Positions 16,824 to 24,885 of a DNA stretch of 35,988 nucleotides are shown here, piece by piece. Source of the DNA: a virus; IMG/VR virus record IMGVR_UViG_3300022562_000735, positions 1 to 35,988 of that record; one strand, written 5' to 3'. The translations under genes and the position numbers were made by a program. Below the pieces are notes generated by a model. The model searched no databases and was not told the DNA's origin. It was given only the letters and a program-made list of their open reading frames with translations. The first letter of the stretch is position 1; each line of letters starts with the position of its first letter.

Positions 16824-18024
16824 TCCTATCGACAACACCGGTATCGTTGTTGTTGACACTTCACAGATAAAATCTGAAGTTCAACAGACGTACTTGACAG
16901 CTCTGGGCGACGATTTATACCTAGGCGACGAATCGCCACAAGGGGTGTTAATTAGTGTACAAACGGCAGAGCGCGTAGGCGCGGTGTCAGCGGTCGCTAA
17001 CGCTGTTAATCAGATAAACCCCAATGTGAGCGAAGGCGTATTTTTAGACGCTATATGCGCGCTTAGCGGCATTCAACGAAGCCCTGGCACGTTCTCTACA
17101 TTCTCTGTAAACCCAACTGTGACTGGCGTGCCTGGCACACTAATACCCGCAGGATCACTTGCAGTGACACCGCAAGGAGATCGCTTTCAGACAACTGCAA
17201 GTGTAGCAATTCCCGCGCTCGGCAGTATTACTGTACCTTTTATCGCAGTCGAGCGAGGCGAAGTAGCGTGCCCTGTCGACAGTCTTTCTATAGATGTGCC
17301 GATTGCAGGCTGGGAAACTGTTACTAATACTGTCGCTGCGACGCCGGGGGAGCCGGTCGAGTCAGACCCACAATTGCGCATTACACGCAACAATACACTA
17401 GCATTCCAAGCCGCTGCGGGGCGAGAGGCGATAGTCTCAGGGGTTGCGCTGCAACCGGGCGTTTTTGACGTCGTATCGCGCGATAATGACTCTAACTCAC
17501 CGCAGATCATAGACGGTGTGCTACTCAACGCAAACAGTGTGTGGGTTTGTGTGAGTGGCGGCGATGACACTCAAATAGCAGAACAGCTAAACGCGTCGAA
17601 AAATTTTGGTGCGCCGTGGCAAGATAACATACCACCTGCAACAGGTGTGTCAATTAATGTGATAGATCCGTACAACGGTCAACCGAACACTATTTTATTT
17701 GACCGACCAGCGGCTGTGCCTGTTGCGTATCAAGTCACTATTAACAGTAATGGAGTATCGAATGCACAAAGCATAACGCGACAAGCTATTTTAGACTATG
17801 CAGTCGGAAATATACCAGCGCTCGGAAAGCTTGGTATTGGTGTCGACGTGTCGCCATTTACTGCAACATCTGCTATAAATAGTGTATCCCCGGCTATTGA
17901 AGTATTGAACGTCTTAGTTACGCTACTTAGCGTTGTGAATTTTCAACCCGTCACTATTCCAATTCCACTAACGCAGCTTGCAACAGTTTCTGCTAGCGAT
18001 ATAACAGTTGTAGACGTAGCATGA
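16807..18024 (+). CDS. Baseplate J-like protein (Mu gp47 family)
   Basis: Wedge component that transmits the contraction signal. The 405-residue product has family landmarks: GDESPQGVLISVQTAERVGAVSAVANAVNQINPNVSEGVFLDAICALSGI, AGSLAVTPQGDRFQTTASVAIPALGSI..PFIAVERGEVACP, GREAIVSGVALQPGVFDVVSRDND and the closing VGNIPALGKLGIGVDVSPFTATSAINSVSPAIEVLNV. Full-length, with ATGA overlap to the next gene. Confidence 0.9.
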   Translation: MSSPYNPIDNTGIVVVDTSQIKSEVQQTYLTALGDDLYLGDESPQGVLISVQTAERVGAVSAVANAVNQINPNVSEGVFLDAICALSGIQRSPGTFSTFSVNPTVTGVPGTLIPAGSLAVTPQGDRFQTTASVAIPALGSITVPFIAVERGEVACPVDSLSIDVPIAGWETVTNTVAATPGEPVESDPQLRITRNNTLAFQAAAGREAIVSGVALQPGVFDVVSRDNDSNSPQIIDGVLLNANSVWVCVSGGDDTQIAEQLNASKNFGAPWQDNIPPATGVSINVIDPYNGQPNTILFDRPAAVPVAYQVTINSNGVSNAQSITRQAILDYAVGNIPALGKLGIGVDVSPFTATSAINSVSPAIEVLNVLVTLLSVVNFQPVTIPIPLTQLATVSASDITVVDVA

Positions 18025-18611
18025 GTACAGTACGACAATTCGATTACAGCGCAACAATATCCAACGCGTTAATATGGAGACATAATAACGCAGCTGCGCT
18101 AGAACAGATTGTGTTAGCAGAGCAACAGTATTACGATACATACGTCGATCAATACTTACAAGACTGGTACACAAACGTCTTCAATCTAGATACAGCGAAT
18201 GAGTTCGGGCTGACAGTCTGGTCGATTATATTGAATGTTCCAATTACTATCAGCTCAGAAGAAACAGATGAAGACATTTTTGGTTTTGATGATAATGGCA
18301 CAGAAAACTTTGATCAAGCACCATTTGCGCCTGACAGTTCTGATATAGTACTGACACCGGAAGACGCAAGACTTGCGTTAAAATTGCGCTATCGTACATT
18401 GACAACTAACGCTAGTGTGTTTAATGTTAATAGAATTTTAGAAGACGTTTTTAGCGCCTTGGGAATAGTATACGTAGTCGATAATGGGGACATGACGGGG
18501 ACGTATGTATTCAGTTTTGACATAAGCTATGGACTGTTTACGTTGTTCAATACGTACAACATTTTGCCAAAGCCTGCAGGCGTTGCGATCACAATAGTTT
18601 TACCACCGTGA
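18021..18611 (+). CDS. Baseplate wedge/tail protein, DUF2612 type
   Basis: A 196-residue protein following J, the usual place of the Mu gp48/I-like or DUF2612 wedge subunit that links baseplate to fibres. Features: EQIVLAEQQYYDTYVDQYLQDWYTNVFNLDTANEFGLTVWSIILNVPI, TPEDARLALKLRYRTLTTNASVFNVNRILEDVFSALGIVYVVDN and a final FNILPKPAGVAITIVLPP-like strand. The EDARLALKLRY...NRILEDVF section is the most family-like part. Confidence 0.8.
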   Translation: MSTVRQFDYSATISNALIWRHNNAAALEQIVLAEQQYYDTYVDQYLQDWYTNVFNLDTANEFGLTVWSIILNVPITISSEETDEDIFGFDDNGTENFDQAPFAPDSSDIVLTPEDARLALKLRYRTLTTNASVFNVNRILEDVFSALGIVYVVDNGDMTGTYVFSFDISYGLFTLFNTYNILPKPAGVAITIVLPP

Positions 18612-18621
18612 GTTTTTTATT

Positions 18622-19758
18622 ATGAGTAATCCAAAGTATTTTGATCTAGCGTTTGCAGAAAACGGCGACAGAGAAGTTGTGCCAGACATCGCGGGTGACC
18701 CCGCACTTATCAGTTACGACCAAGGCTGGACGCCAAATTATTCACTGCCGAAAGGGACTATTGGCGCCGAGAATGTGGCAAGGCTACCGAGCAATGGTGT
18801 TCTCTACGACGTAACAGACGCGCTCAGACAAGTGCAGCAACAGGGTGTGCTGCCATGGCAAAATTACATCGCTTATGGTGTAGACGCTATTGTAGTTGCA
18901 TCAGATAGTCGTCTGTACAGAGCTGTCGTTGCAAATACTAATAAAGATCCTACAAATGGCAATGTAAATTTTTGGCTAGAGGCCGCGCCCGAGGCGTTTT
19001 TTGTGCGCGGTCTTGTGCAAGATACTGCTGATGCAAATGTTAAAAATTTACGACTTCCAACAAGCTCAGGTGGCACTTTAGATGTAGGTAAGTTTGAAGA
19101 AAGTGCTGTTATTTTTTTCAGAAACAGAAGCACAAACACAGGCACAGTTGTTGTAAACATTATTGGCAACCCAGGTATGCAAAATATACCACTCTGGAGC
19201 GGTATATCACAAGCACCGCTCACAGGAGGTGAACTGTTAAATGGTTATGAAGCGCAGCTAGTATTTCGCACTGATTTAAACGCCCCAACTGGCGCTTTTT
19301 TATTAACTAACCCTCGCGCATCAGGAACCGGTTTTGCTAATGCAGGTATTTGTGTATTAGAAGACAGTTTAAATAGTTCTGCAACTAATACAGCAGCGAC
19401 ATCGAACGCAGTACGACTTGCAGCGCTTAGCAATAATATTAAATATTCTGTGACTGGAGTAGGTGTGTTCAGAAATGTAGTTAAAACAGACGCAACTAAC
19501 AACATAATAGAGCAATGGATAGACGTGAGCTGCACGTTTAGCGGTACGGCAATACAAACACAGGTTATAACTTACCCGACACCTTTTCCTGTTCGCTCGC
19601 TTAATGTTCAAGTCAGTATAGTGACGACGCAGATAAACATATCACCAATAATCTGGGTTTCGTCTTTTACAGCTTCAGCGATAACTGTAAGATTTCGATT
19701 ATTGCAAAATGTAACTTCGCAGCCGGGCACAATTCTTGTGCATGCGATTGGAGAATAA
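18622..19758 (+). CDS. Tail fibre/adsorption protein
   Basis: A 378-residue protein at the fibre position. The N-terminal part (about 1-70: DREVVPDIAGDPALISYDQGWTPNYSLPKGTIGAENVARLPSNGVLYDVTDALRQVQQ) is typical of baseplate-attaching fibre N-termini. Residues about 80-115 (WQNYIAYGVDAIVVASDSRLYRAVVANTNKDPTNGNVNFWLE) resemble the carbohydrate-binding CBM5/12-like modules found in many phage fibres. The C-terminal half is Asn/Thr/Ser-rich and beta-predicted, fitting a receptor-contacting tip. Likely a host-range determinant. Confidence 0.78.
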   Translation: MSNPKYFDLAFAENGDREVVPDIAGDPALISYDQGWTPNYSLPKGTIGAENVARLPSNGVLYDVTDALRQVQQQGVLPWQNYIAYGVDAIVVASDSRLYRAVVANTNKDPTNGNVNFWLEAAPEAFFVRGLVQDTADANVKNLRLPTSSGGTLDVGKFEESAVIFFRNRSTNTGTVVVNIIGNPGMQNIPLWSGISQAPLTGGELLNGYEAQLVFRTDLNAPTGAFLLTNPRASGTGFANAGICVLEDSLNSSATNTAATSNAVRLAALSNNIKYSVTGVGVFRNVVKTDATNNIIEQWIDVSCTFSGTAIQTQVITYPTPFPVRSLNVQVSIVTTQINISPIIWVSSFTASAITVRFRLLQNVTSQPGTILVHAIGE

Positions 19759-19760
19759 AA

Positions 19761-20339
19761 ATGTCAGTACCGATTTTTACTGGATTTTACCCAGTCTATC
19801 AAGGCATTATTGGAGTCCCGCCGGACTTTACTATACCTATCGCTGCCGAGTGGACAGGCGCTACATCATTTGATATAGCAAGTTTACCGCCTGATTTGAC
19901 GTATGATTCTACTAGCTATACGATAAGTGGTCCCGTAACTACGCTAATGAAGTATACTGTATACATACGGGGTGTAAACAGCTTTGGCGCAGCAGACTGG
20001 GAACCGCTATACATAGAAGTTTTTAATCCGCCCCCAACCCCCGGTGGCATGCCTTCAAGTCTTAGAACCCTTTTTGGCCTGCCAATAGAGTGGCAACAAG
20101 TTGTAGAGATAGGTACTAAGTCAGTTATTTTCATTAAGCAAGCGACACTATACGCGCCCGGAAATTTTTCGGGTACAGGTCGTATGCTAATCAATGATGT
20201 TGCAAATGACGGAAATGCTACAATTTATCCAAGCAACAAACTGTATACGCAAATACTAACAAACGGCGGATCTTATGTATACGCGCGCGCGACAGAGCCT
20301 GGGTGGGAAATTATAGTCGACACGTCAGTGCCTGCATAG
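19761..20339 (+). CDS. Ig-like domain fibre-associated protein
   Basis: A 192-residue protein. Residues about 1-90 look like a putative Ig-type domain: PIAAEWTGATSFDIASLPPDLTYDSTSYTISGPVTTLMKYTVYIRGVNSFGAADWEPLYIEVF, with the IASLPPDL...YTISG pattern of Ig/cadherin-like modules. A Pro/Gly linker (NPPPTPGGMP) leads to a second domain containing FIKQATLYAPGNFSGTG. It lies between two fibre genes, so a surface-exposed virion protein or fibre connector is likely. Confidence 0.65.
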   Translation: MSVPIFTGFYPVYQGIIGVPPDFTIPIAAEWTGATSFDIASLPPDLTYDSTSYTISGPVTTLMKYTVYIRGVNSFGAADWEPLYIEVFNPPPTPGGMPSSLRTLFGLPIEWQQVVEIGTKSVIFIKQATLYAPGNFSGTGRMLINDVANDGNATIYPSNKLYTQILTNGGSYVYARATEPGWEIIVDTSVPA

Positions 20340-20355
20340 AAAGAGGAGATCTATT

Positions 20356-21108
20356 ATGTGCGCAGAAGTTTTTGGATACCCTGCAAGTGGATCGAGCGGC
20401 ATAGATGGCATCACAGTTACAGACGGTGTAACTACAGTTAGTACAGCAACTACGTTAGACATAAACGGCGCATCAGTTAATGTTGGCGCGTCAGCAAATA
20501 TAGCAGAGATAAATATCGGTGCGAATGTCACAGACGGTGTTAACACAGTTAACGACGTTACTACGTTTTCGTTTGAGAACGCGACAGTCGTCGGCGGTGC
20601 GCCGGGTTTTGCAAGTATAAATATTCAGCAGCCCCCCAATCCGTTCTTTTTTGGATACACGACCGGCTATCCTATTAGTGTAATTCAAGTCGTTAGCGCC
20701 GCGGGCGCAGCTGAAAATGCTACAGTAATTGATAGCTCTGTTATTGTAGACCCTCCGACATCTAATTTTATATACAATGGCACGACTAGTATTTTTTTAG
20801 TTACTGCGTCACTTCCAGAATCTGGTTTTTACGAAGTCGAATTATTCGCGTCATTTAATCAGGGCGGAAATAACGCGTTGTCGCTAGCCCTCGGATATAA
20901 AGCTGCGGGTAGCGGGACTTTTCAAACACTACCACAATCTATTTTCCCCGCCGACACGCAGGGAAATGACTTTCAAACATTTCAAAGTAAGCCTGTAATT
21001 TTAGAGCTGTCAAGTGGCGACGAGCTAGTAATGCAGCGAATAAATTTTGGCGCCGCGGCAGCTTTTGGTGCAGCTAATGTTGCTATGAAAATAACTAAAG
21101 TATCTTAA
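20356..21108 (+). CDS. Tail fibre-like protein with TDGV..V...TT repeats
   Basis: A 250-residue protein with a strong AGGAG site nine bases before its ATG. Near the N-terminus two related units, ITVTDGVTTVSTATTLDINGASV and ANVTDGVNTVNDVTTFSFENATV, form a beta-repeat common in fibre shafts. The C-terminal half (FIYNGTTSIFLVTASLPESGFYEVELFASFNQGGN...FQTFQSKPVILELSSGDELVMQRINFGAA) resembles C1q/TNF-like jelly-roll tips. It is the last structural gene before lysis, so it may be the receptor-binding tip. Confidence 0.7.
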   Translation: MCAEVFGYPASGSSGIDGITVTDGVTTVSTATTLDINGASVNVGASANIAEINIGANVTDGVNTVNDVTTFSFENATVVGGAPGFASINIQQPPNPFFFGYTTGYPISVIQVVSAAGAAENATVIDSSVIVDPPTSNFIYNGTTSIFLVTASLPESGFYEVELFASFNQGGNNALSLALGYKAAGSGTFQTLPQSIFPADTQGNDFQTFQSKPVILELSSGDELVMQRINFGAAAAFGAANVAMKITKVS

Positions 21109-21142
21109 ATCGCTTTATATTTTGTGATACTAGTATATAAAG

Positions 21143-21442
21143 ATGAGCGATAAAAAAACTCAGGGTCGGGTTTTTGAAATTATAAAAATCGTAGGTGTCA
21201 CAGCGACGCTCGTAAGTGCATTATGGAGCGCGATAGCATCTCTTACAAATAAGCTCGTTTGGCAAATAGATTATCTTGAAGATCGTGCAAATATTATAGA
21301 ATACATAAAAGAAAATGAGATACTTCGTCGTGAAGAATCTATCTGTAGACGCGTTGCTTTAAATGACGCAACTCGATACGACGAATGCAGAGAAAAATAC
21401 GAACGCGAACGCGACTTGCGGCCGCAGTCATGGCTTAAATAA
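21143..21442 (+). CDS. Small membrane protein at head of lysis cassette
   Basis: A 99-residue protein with one N-terminal hydrophobic segment (about residues 13-36, IIKIVGVTATLVSALWSAIA) followed by a charged, probably helical region rich in Glu and Arg (IIEYIKENEILRREESICRR...CREKYERERD). N-in, coil-out architecture next to holin and lysozyme is what an inner-membrane spanin would look like, but I see no partner lipoprotein gene and the coil is short. It could also be a holin regulator. Confidence 0.55.
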   Translation: MSDKKTQGRVFEIIKIVGVTATLVSALWSAIASLTNKLVWQIDYLEDRANIIEYIKENEILRREESICRRVALNDATRYDECREKYERERDLRPQSWLK

Positions 21443-21444
21443 AT

Positions 21445-21771
21445 ATGAGTACAGCACTTGAAAATAAAACAGACCTTGATCTTGCGCGTATTTGCACTCG
21501 CGTATGTCGAGCGTTAAAAAATGCAGAGTGTTTTTTTACATATGCTTCGCTAGTAGACTCAGATAAAGACAAACTATCGCTAGCAAATATGCTTTACAAT
21601 GAGTTCAAAAAAGCATACGCACAATGCGAAAAAAATGATGTTCTTATAGATTCGTTAAATTTTATAAATGAAAGAGCTACTAAAAAGTATACATCACTGA
21701 ACATAGAATTGACAGAATCTAAGAACATATCTATTAAAAAAAGTGACGCTAATACGAGTGATACATTATGA
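21445..21771 (+). CDS. Unknown small protein in lysis cassette
   Basis: A 108-residue soluble, helical-looking protein (DLDLARICTRVCRALKNAECFFTYASLVDSD..SLANMLYNEFKKAYAQCEKNDVLIDSLNFINERATKKYTSL) with no signal or membrane segment and five cysteines (at least three in the first half). It starts three bases after its upstream neighbour and its stop overlaps the holin ATG by four bases, so it is translated within the lysis operon. I do not recognise the family. Confidence 0.6.
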   Translation: MSTALENKTDLDLARICTRVCRALKNAECFFTYASLVDSDKDKLSLANMLYNEFKKAYAQCEKNDVLIDSLNFINERATKKYTSLNIELTESKNISIKKSDANTSDTL

Positions 21772-22220
21772 TACTTACACTACTAGCAAGCGCGCTGGGC
21801 TTTGTGTCGAGTCTAGTACCGCAAGCTTTAAAGTTTTTACAAAATAGACAAGACAACAAACAAGAGCTTGCTATACTTGAGCTGCAGATAAAACAGCAGC
21901 AGAATGCAAACGAGCAACGACTTGATGAGATACAAGTACAGCAAAGCGAACTCACACAACGCGCCGTATATCAGCATGACAGCTCTATAAAAAGCACGGG
22001 CTGGGTCAATAATCTACGCGCCAGTGTTCGTCCTTTTGTGACATATACGTTTTTCTCACTGTTTTGCGCTATAAAAATATGTGCGCTTTATCAGCTAATG
22101 CAAACGAATAGTGTTGTTGTATCACTGCCGCAGCTTTGGGACGAACCCACGCAAGCCATTTTTGCGGCCATAATAAGCTTCTGGTTTGGTGATCGTACGT
22201 TAGCAAAGATGAGCAACTAG
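21768..22220 (+). CDS. Holin with three predicted membrane segments
   Basis: Inner-membrane pore former that releases the endolysin. The 150-residue protein starts with a hydrophobic helix (MILTLLASALGFVSSLVPQA), has a long Gln/Glu-rich coil (about residues 25-70), and two membrane segments near the C-terminus (FVTYTFFSLFCAIKICALY, and AIFAAIISFWFGDRTL). The N-terminal segment with coil and terminal hairpin, with WFGDRTL at the end, matches the GTA-type 3TM holin family. It is adjacent to the lysozyme gene. Confidence 0.82.
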   Translation: MILTLLASALGFVSSLVPQALKFLQNRQDNKQELAILELQIKQQQNANEQRLDEIQVQQSELTQRAVYQHDSSIKSTGWVNNLRASVRPFVTYTFFSLFCAIKICALYQLMQTNSVVVSLPQLWDEPTQAIFAAIISFWFGDRTLAKMSN

Positions 22221-22221
22221 C

Positions 22222-22665
22222 ATGCGTACAAGCGATGCAGGACTTCAATTTATAGCGAATTTTGAGGGCTTTAGCGCTGTGCCATACTTGTGCCCTGCAA
22301 GCTTAAAAACAATTGGATATGGGCACGTTATACGCGCTAATGAGCACTTCACTAGCATTACTGAAGATGAAGCGCGTAAGTTGTTGCATAGCGATGTTGC
22401 AAGTAGCGAAAACGCTGTAACGCGTCTTATACAAGTGACGATGAATCAAAATCAGTTCGATGCACTTGTATCATTTACGTTCAATATTGGTGCAGGTGCG
22501 TTGCAACAAAGTACACTACGTAGAAAGCTAAATCGCGGCGAATATGTCAACGCAGCTAATGAATTGCTGCGCTGGGTCTATACGTACAAGCCCATAAAAA
22601 CTAAATTGCCGGGTCTTGTACTTCGTCGTATTGCTGAACGCAGACTGTTTTTGTGTGATATTTAG
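22222..22665 (+). CDS. Endolysin, GH24 lysozyme
   Basis: Cleaves peptidoglycan glycan strands at lysis. E15, C24 and T30 form the catalytic triad with the family spacing E-8-C-5-T (NFEGF...YLC...KTIGYGH); cysteine in place of the usual aspartate is a known variant. Downstream are NQNQFDALVSFTFNIGAGALQQSTL and the closing GLVLRRIAERRLFL, as in phage lysozymes. The length of 147 residues is normal. No signal peptide or anchor is visible, so export depends on the holin. Confidence 0.93.
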   Translation: MRTSDAGLQFIANFEGFSAVPYLCPASLKTIGYGHVIRANEHFTSITEDEARKLLHSDVASSENAVTRLIQVTMNQNQFDALVSFTFNIGAGALQQSTLRRKLNRGEYVNAANELLRWVYTYKPIKTKLPGLVLRRIAERRLFLCDI

Positions 22666-22668
22666 TAT

Positions 22669-22689
22669 CTGTAGAGCTAATGCTTACAG
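22669..22689. terminator. Hairpin between convergent genes
   Basis: CTGTA-(G)-AGC, loop TAAT, GCT-TACAG forms an eight-pair stem with one bulged G, exactly where the lysozyme gene (+) meets the first leftward accessory gene. It may stop transcription from both sides, but no strong T-run follows on either strand, so this is weak. Confidence 0.3.
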
Positions 22690-22959
22690 TATAATACAAC
22701 AGCAGCGTGAGTCATACGAGCTGTCTAGAGGAGACGCAGCTAACAGAGATAGATTAATCTGTGAGTATGTGTTTATAGTCTTGCAGTCAGACTCGTCAAA
22801 TGATATACCATTTCTTATCTCTGCAAAAGAACGCGCATGAATATCTATAGAGTTTACAGTGTCAATGTGTACGCTATTTGCATTTGTGTTTGAGTTTGTA
22901 TTTTTATTGACTAGATAGTCAGTACTTTTAGAACGCACTCTCACGTTTTTAATATTCAT
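22684..22959 (-). CDS. Unknown polar protein, end of leftward operon
   Basis: Predicted 91 residues (MNIKNVRVRSKSTDYLVNKNTNSNTNANSV...) starting at 22959, where GAGG lies four bases upstream. A start at 22971 adds four residues but has no ribosome site. The sequence is rich in Asn, Ser and Asp and ends in a Cys cluster (SRCCCIIL). No domain is recognised. It converges on the lysozyme gene and is the last leftward gene before the accessory block ends. Confidence 0.5.
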   Translation of the reverse strand: MNIKNVRVRSKSTDYLVNKNTNSNTNANSVHIDTVNSIDIHARSFAEIRNGISFDESDCKTINTYSQINLSLLAASPLDSSYDSRCCCIIL

Positions 22960-23016
22960 AAAACCTCGCATCTTTTTTTGTCATCGCGCGCAGTTAAATA
23001 GTATCGCGCGCTTGAC

Positions 23017-23388
23017 TCATACAATGCTGCTATACATTTCAGATAGTGCGCGTAAAGTTAATATTTTATCTCTGTATATGCGATAATCAGAACCCGAATC
23101 GAAAGCTATACGAAAACTAAAATCGCTATAGCCTGTACTATATATTCTCACTTTTGCAGTGTCAAGACCTCCGGCGAGTTCAAACTCTGTAATGTCATTC
23201 GATATAATAATGTAAGTATATGATCTACTATGTGTGCATTCTTTTGCGTTGAAGTCATGACGTATAATTAAGCACTCGCGGCGCGGCAGATCAATAGCAA
23301 TTTCATATATGAGCTTGTCTGCTTCTTTAGTGTCTACGTTTACATGTATTCTTGATCTGTTTCTATATGATATCGATAGTATTAGCAT
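23017..23388 (-). CDS. Unknown protein downstream of TTTTTA microsatellite
   Basis: A 123-residue protein with an AAGGAG site before its ATG, located immediately downstream of the (TTTTTA)n tract. The translation alternates beta-like strands (MLILSISYRNRSRIHVNV, LIYEIAIDLPRRECLIIRHDF, YTYIIISNDITEFELAGG, AKVRIYSTGYSDFSFRIAFDSG). I recognise no family. The tract forms its 5' leader, so changes in tract length could alter its expression. Confidence 0.55.
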   Translation of the reverse strand: MLILSISYRNRSRIHVNVDTKEADKLIYEIAIDLPRRECLIIRHDFNAKECTHSRSYTYIIISNDITEFELAGGLDTAKVRIYSTGYSDFSFRIAFDSGSDYRIYRDKILTLRALSEMYSSIV

Positions 23389-23400
23389 TTTAAAATCTCC

Positions 23401-23476
23401 TTTTATTTTTATTTTTATTTTTATTTTTATTTTTATTTTTATTTTTATTTTTATTTTTATTTTTATTTTTATTTTT
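23401..23476. repeat. (TTTTTA)n hexanucleotide microsatellite
   Basis: A perfect 6-bp repeat: 11 full units at 23406-23471 flanked by partial units, 76 bp in all. The stop codon of the upstream repeat gene (TAA on the minus strand, 23469-23471) lies inside it. The ribosome site of the following gene (AAGGAG) begins directly after it. Slippage here would change the leader length of the 123-residue protein without altering either reading frame. Confidence 0.97.
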
Positions 23477-24155
23477 GTGTTCTATACTTTAAGACTCGTA
23501 TACATACTCCGTTTTTGTACCAACATTTTGTTCCGTTGCTGTAAATAGCCGCTGGCAAATCATTCTCGCGATTGAGTTTTCCGTTTTTGTACCAGAATTT
23601 TGAGCCATCAGCATATTCGACAGATGGTAAATCATTATCACGATGACGTTTTCCGTTTTTGTACCAAAATTTTGTTCCGTTGCTGTAAATAGCAGCTGGC
23701 AAATCATTCTCGCGATTGAGTTTTCCGTCTTTGTACCAAAACTTTGTACCATCACTGTGCTCAACCGCAGGTTTATCATTGTCGCGATTACGTTTTCCGT
23801 TTTTGTAGTAATATTTTGTCCCACTTTCATATTCGACCGCGGGTAAATCGTTGTCGCGATTGAGTTTTCCGTCTTTGTAATATCGCTTTCTGATACATGA
23901 TTCAACATATTCTATAACCGCGGGTTTGTCATCGCCTCTATCAAGTTTTCCATTTTTGTACCACTTTTTTGTACCATCTTGTCTTTCAATAGCTGGCTTA
24001 TCGTTCTCTCGATGAAGTAATCCATCTCTGTACCAACGCTTTGTGCCATTTTTAAAAATAATTGCCGGCTGATCGTTGTCGTTATGTAGTAATCCGTTTT
24101 TGTAATAACGCTTTGTTCCGTATATGTCTGTTACGCATTCTATAATGTCATTCAT
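23469..24155 (-). CDS. 24-residue repeat protein A (MORN/YwqK-like)
   Basis: A 228-residue protein made almost entirely of about 8.5 copies of a 24-residue unit: G-[TS]-K-x-[WY]-Y-[KR]-[ND]-G-x-x-x-[RN]-x-[ND]-D-x-P-[AS] plus a variable tail of about five residues. Such WYxNGxxHRxxxPA units occur in MORN-variant/YwqK-type proteins of bacteria and large viruses and probably fold as a stack of beta hairpins. Their role is not known to me. Units KLNRENDLPAAIYSN occur twice identically. A 60-bp block (23525-23584) recurs 144 bp on (23669-23728) with one mismatch, showing recent unit duplication. The 5' end is near-identical to repeat protein B. Its start has only a weak ribosome site. Confidence 0.8.
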   Translation of the reverse strand: MNDIIECVTDIYGTKRYYKNGLLHNDNDQPAIIFKNGTKRWYRDGLLHRENDKPAIERQDGTKKWYKNGKLDRGDDKPAVIEYVESCIRKRYYKDGKLNRDNDLPAVEYESGTKYYYKNGKRNRDNDKPAVEHSDGTKFWYKDGKLNRENDLPAAIYSNGTKFWYKNGKRHRDNDLPSVEYADGSKFWYKNGKLNRENDLPAAIYSNGTKCWYKNGVCIRVLKYRTQK

Positions 24156-24175
24156 TTTATTATTAGTATTTCTTT

Positions 24176-24247
24176 TTATAGTAATTCATTTTCATTATGC
24201 AGCTTTCCATTTTGTAATATTTTTGTACCCCGCTTCATATGTTAATT
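24176..24247 (-). pseudogene. Decayed repeat unit of the 24-residue family
   Basis: On the minus strand this stretch reads, after restoring one missing A, as ...YYKNGKLHNENELL followed by TAA. It matches the repeat consensus. Uncorrected, the frame is lost and no start codon is in register. It lies 48-119 bp after repeat protein B's stop, suggesting that B once ended with extra units or that another paralogue has degenerated. Confidence 0.55.
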
Positions 24248-24294
24248 ATTTTATTACAGCATTCATTTTTAATGCTAAGTTTTTATTTTTATCA

Positions 24295-24885
24295 TTACAC
24301 AAATTTTACATTATATTGCTTTCCGTATTTGTACCATTCTTTTGTGCCGTCTGCGCGCTCGATTGCAGGTAAGTAATTATTGCGATGTAGTTTTCCATAT
24401 TTGTGCCAAAATTTTGAGCCGTCAGCATGTTCAATAGCATGTAGATCATTTTCTCTATGTCGAAAACTGTTTTTGTACCACTCTTTTGATCCATCGTAAT
24501 ATTCAATTGACGGTTTATCGTTCTCTCGATTGAGTTTTCCGTCTCTGTACCATTTTTTTGTACCATTATAATATTCGATCGCGGGTTTATCATCGCCGCG
24601 GTCAAGTTTTCCATCTCTGTACCACTTTTTTGCGTTGTGATTTATAACTGCGGGTTTATCATCGCCGCGATCAAGTTTTCCGTTTTTGTACCATCTTTTT
24701 ACAAAGTCTTGTCTTTCAATAGCTGGTAAGTCATTATCACGATGAAGTAATCCATCTCTGTACCAGTGCTTTGTACCATTTTTAAAAATAATTGCGGGTT
24801 TGTCATTGTCGTTATGAAGTAATCCGTTTTTGTAATAGCGTTTTGTTCCGTATTCGTCTATTACACACTCTATTTCATTAGTCAT
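24295..24885 (-). CDS. 24-residue repeat protein B (MORN/YwqK-like)
   Basis: A 196-residue paralogue of protein A, with about seven and a half 24-residue units. The first two units (IECVIDEYGTKRYYKNGL... and IIFKNGTKHWYRDGLLHRDND) are almost the same as those of A, and GKLDRGDDKPAVI occurs in both. Later units diverge (KNSFRHRENDLHAIEHADG, KYGKLHRNNYLPAIERADG). Its ATG overlaps the stop of protein C as ATGA, so the two are translated together. The leader carries GAGATTAAAAA before ATG, similar to its neighbours. Function unknown. Confidence 0.8.
   Translation of the reverse strand: MTNEIECVIDEYGTKRYYKNGLLHNDNDKPAIIFKNGTKHWYRDGLLHRDNDLPAIERQDFVKRWYKNGKLDRGDDKPAVINHNAKKWYRDGKLDRGDDKPAIEYYNGTKKWYRDGKLNRENDKPSIEYYDGSKEWYKNSFRHRENDLHAIEHADGSKFWHKYGKLHRNNYLPAIERADGTKEWYKYGKQYNVKFV

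Noticed and set aside
22222-22665. Inactive lysozyme because the catalytic Asp is Cys
   Set aside because: E-8-C-5-T is a known active variant of the GH24 triad.
22616-22840. 74-codon ORF after the lysozyme on the plus strand
   Set aside because: It overlaps the lysozyme end in another frame and the convergent leftward gene, with no convincing ribosome site.
23309-23548. ORF encoding a Phe-Ile repeat on the plus strand
   Set aside because: It is only the (TTTTTA)n microsatellite read in one frame, opposite to real leftward genes.
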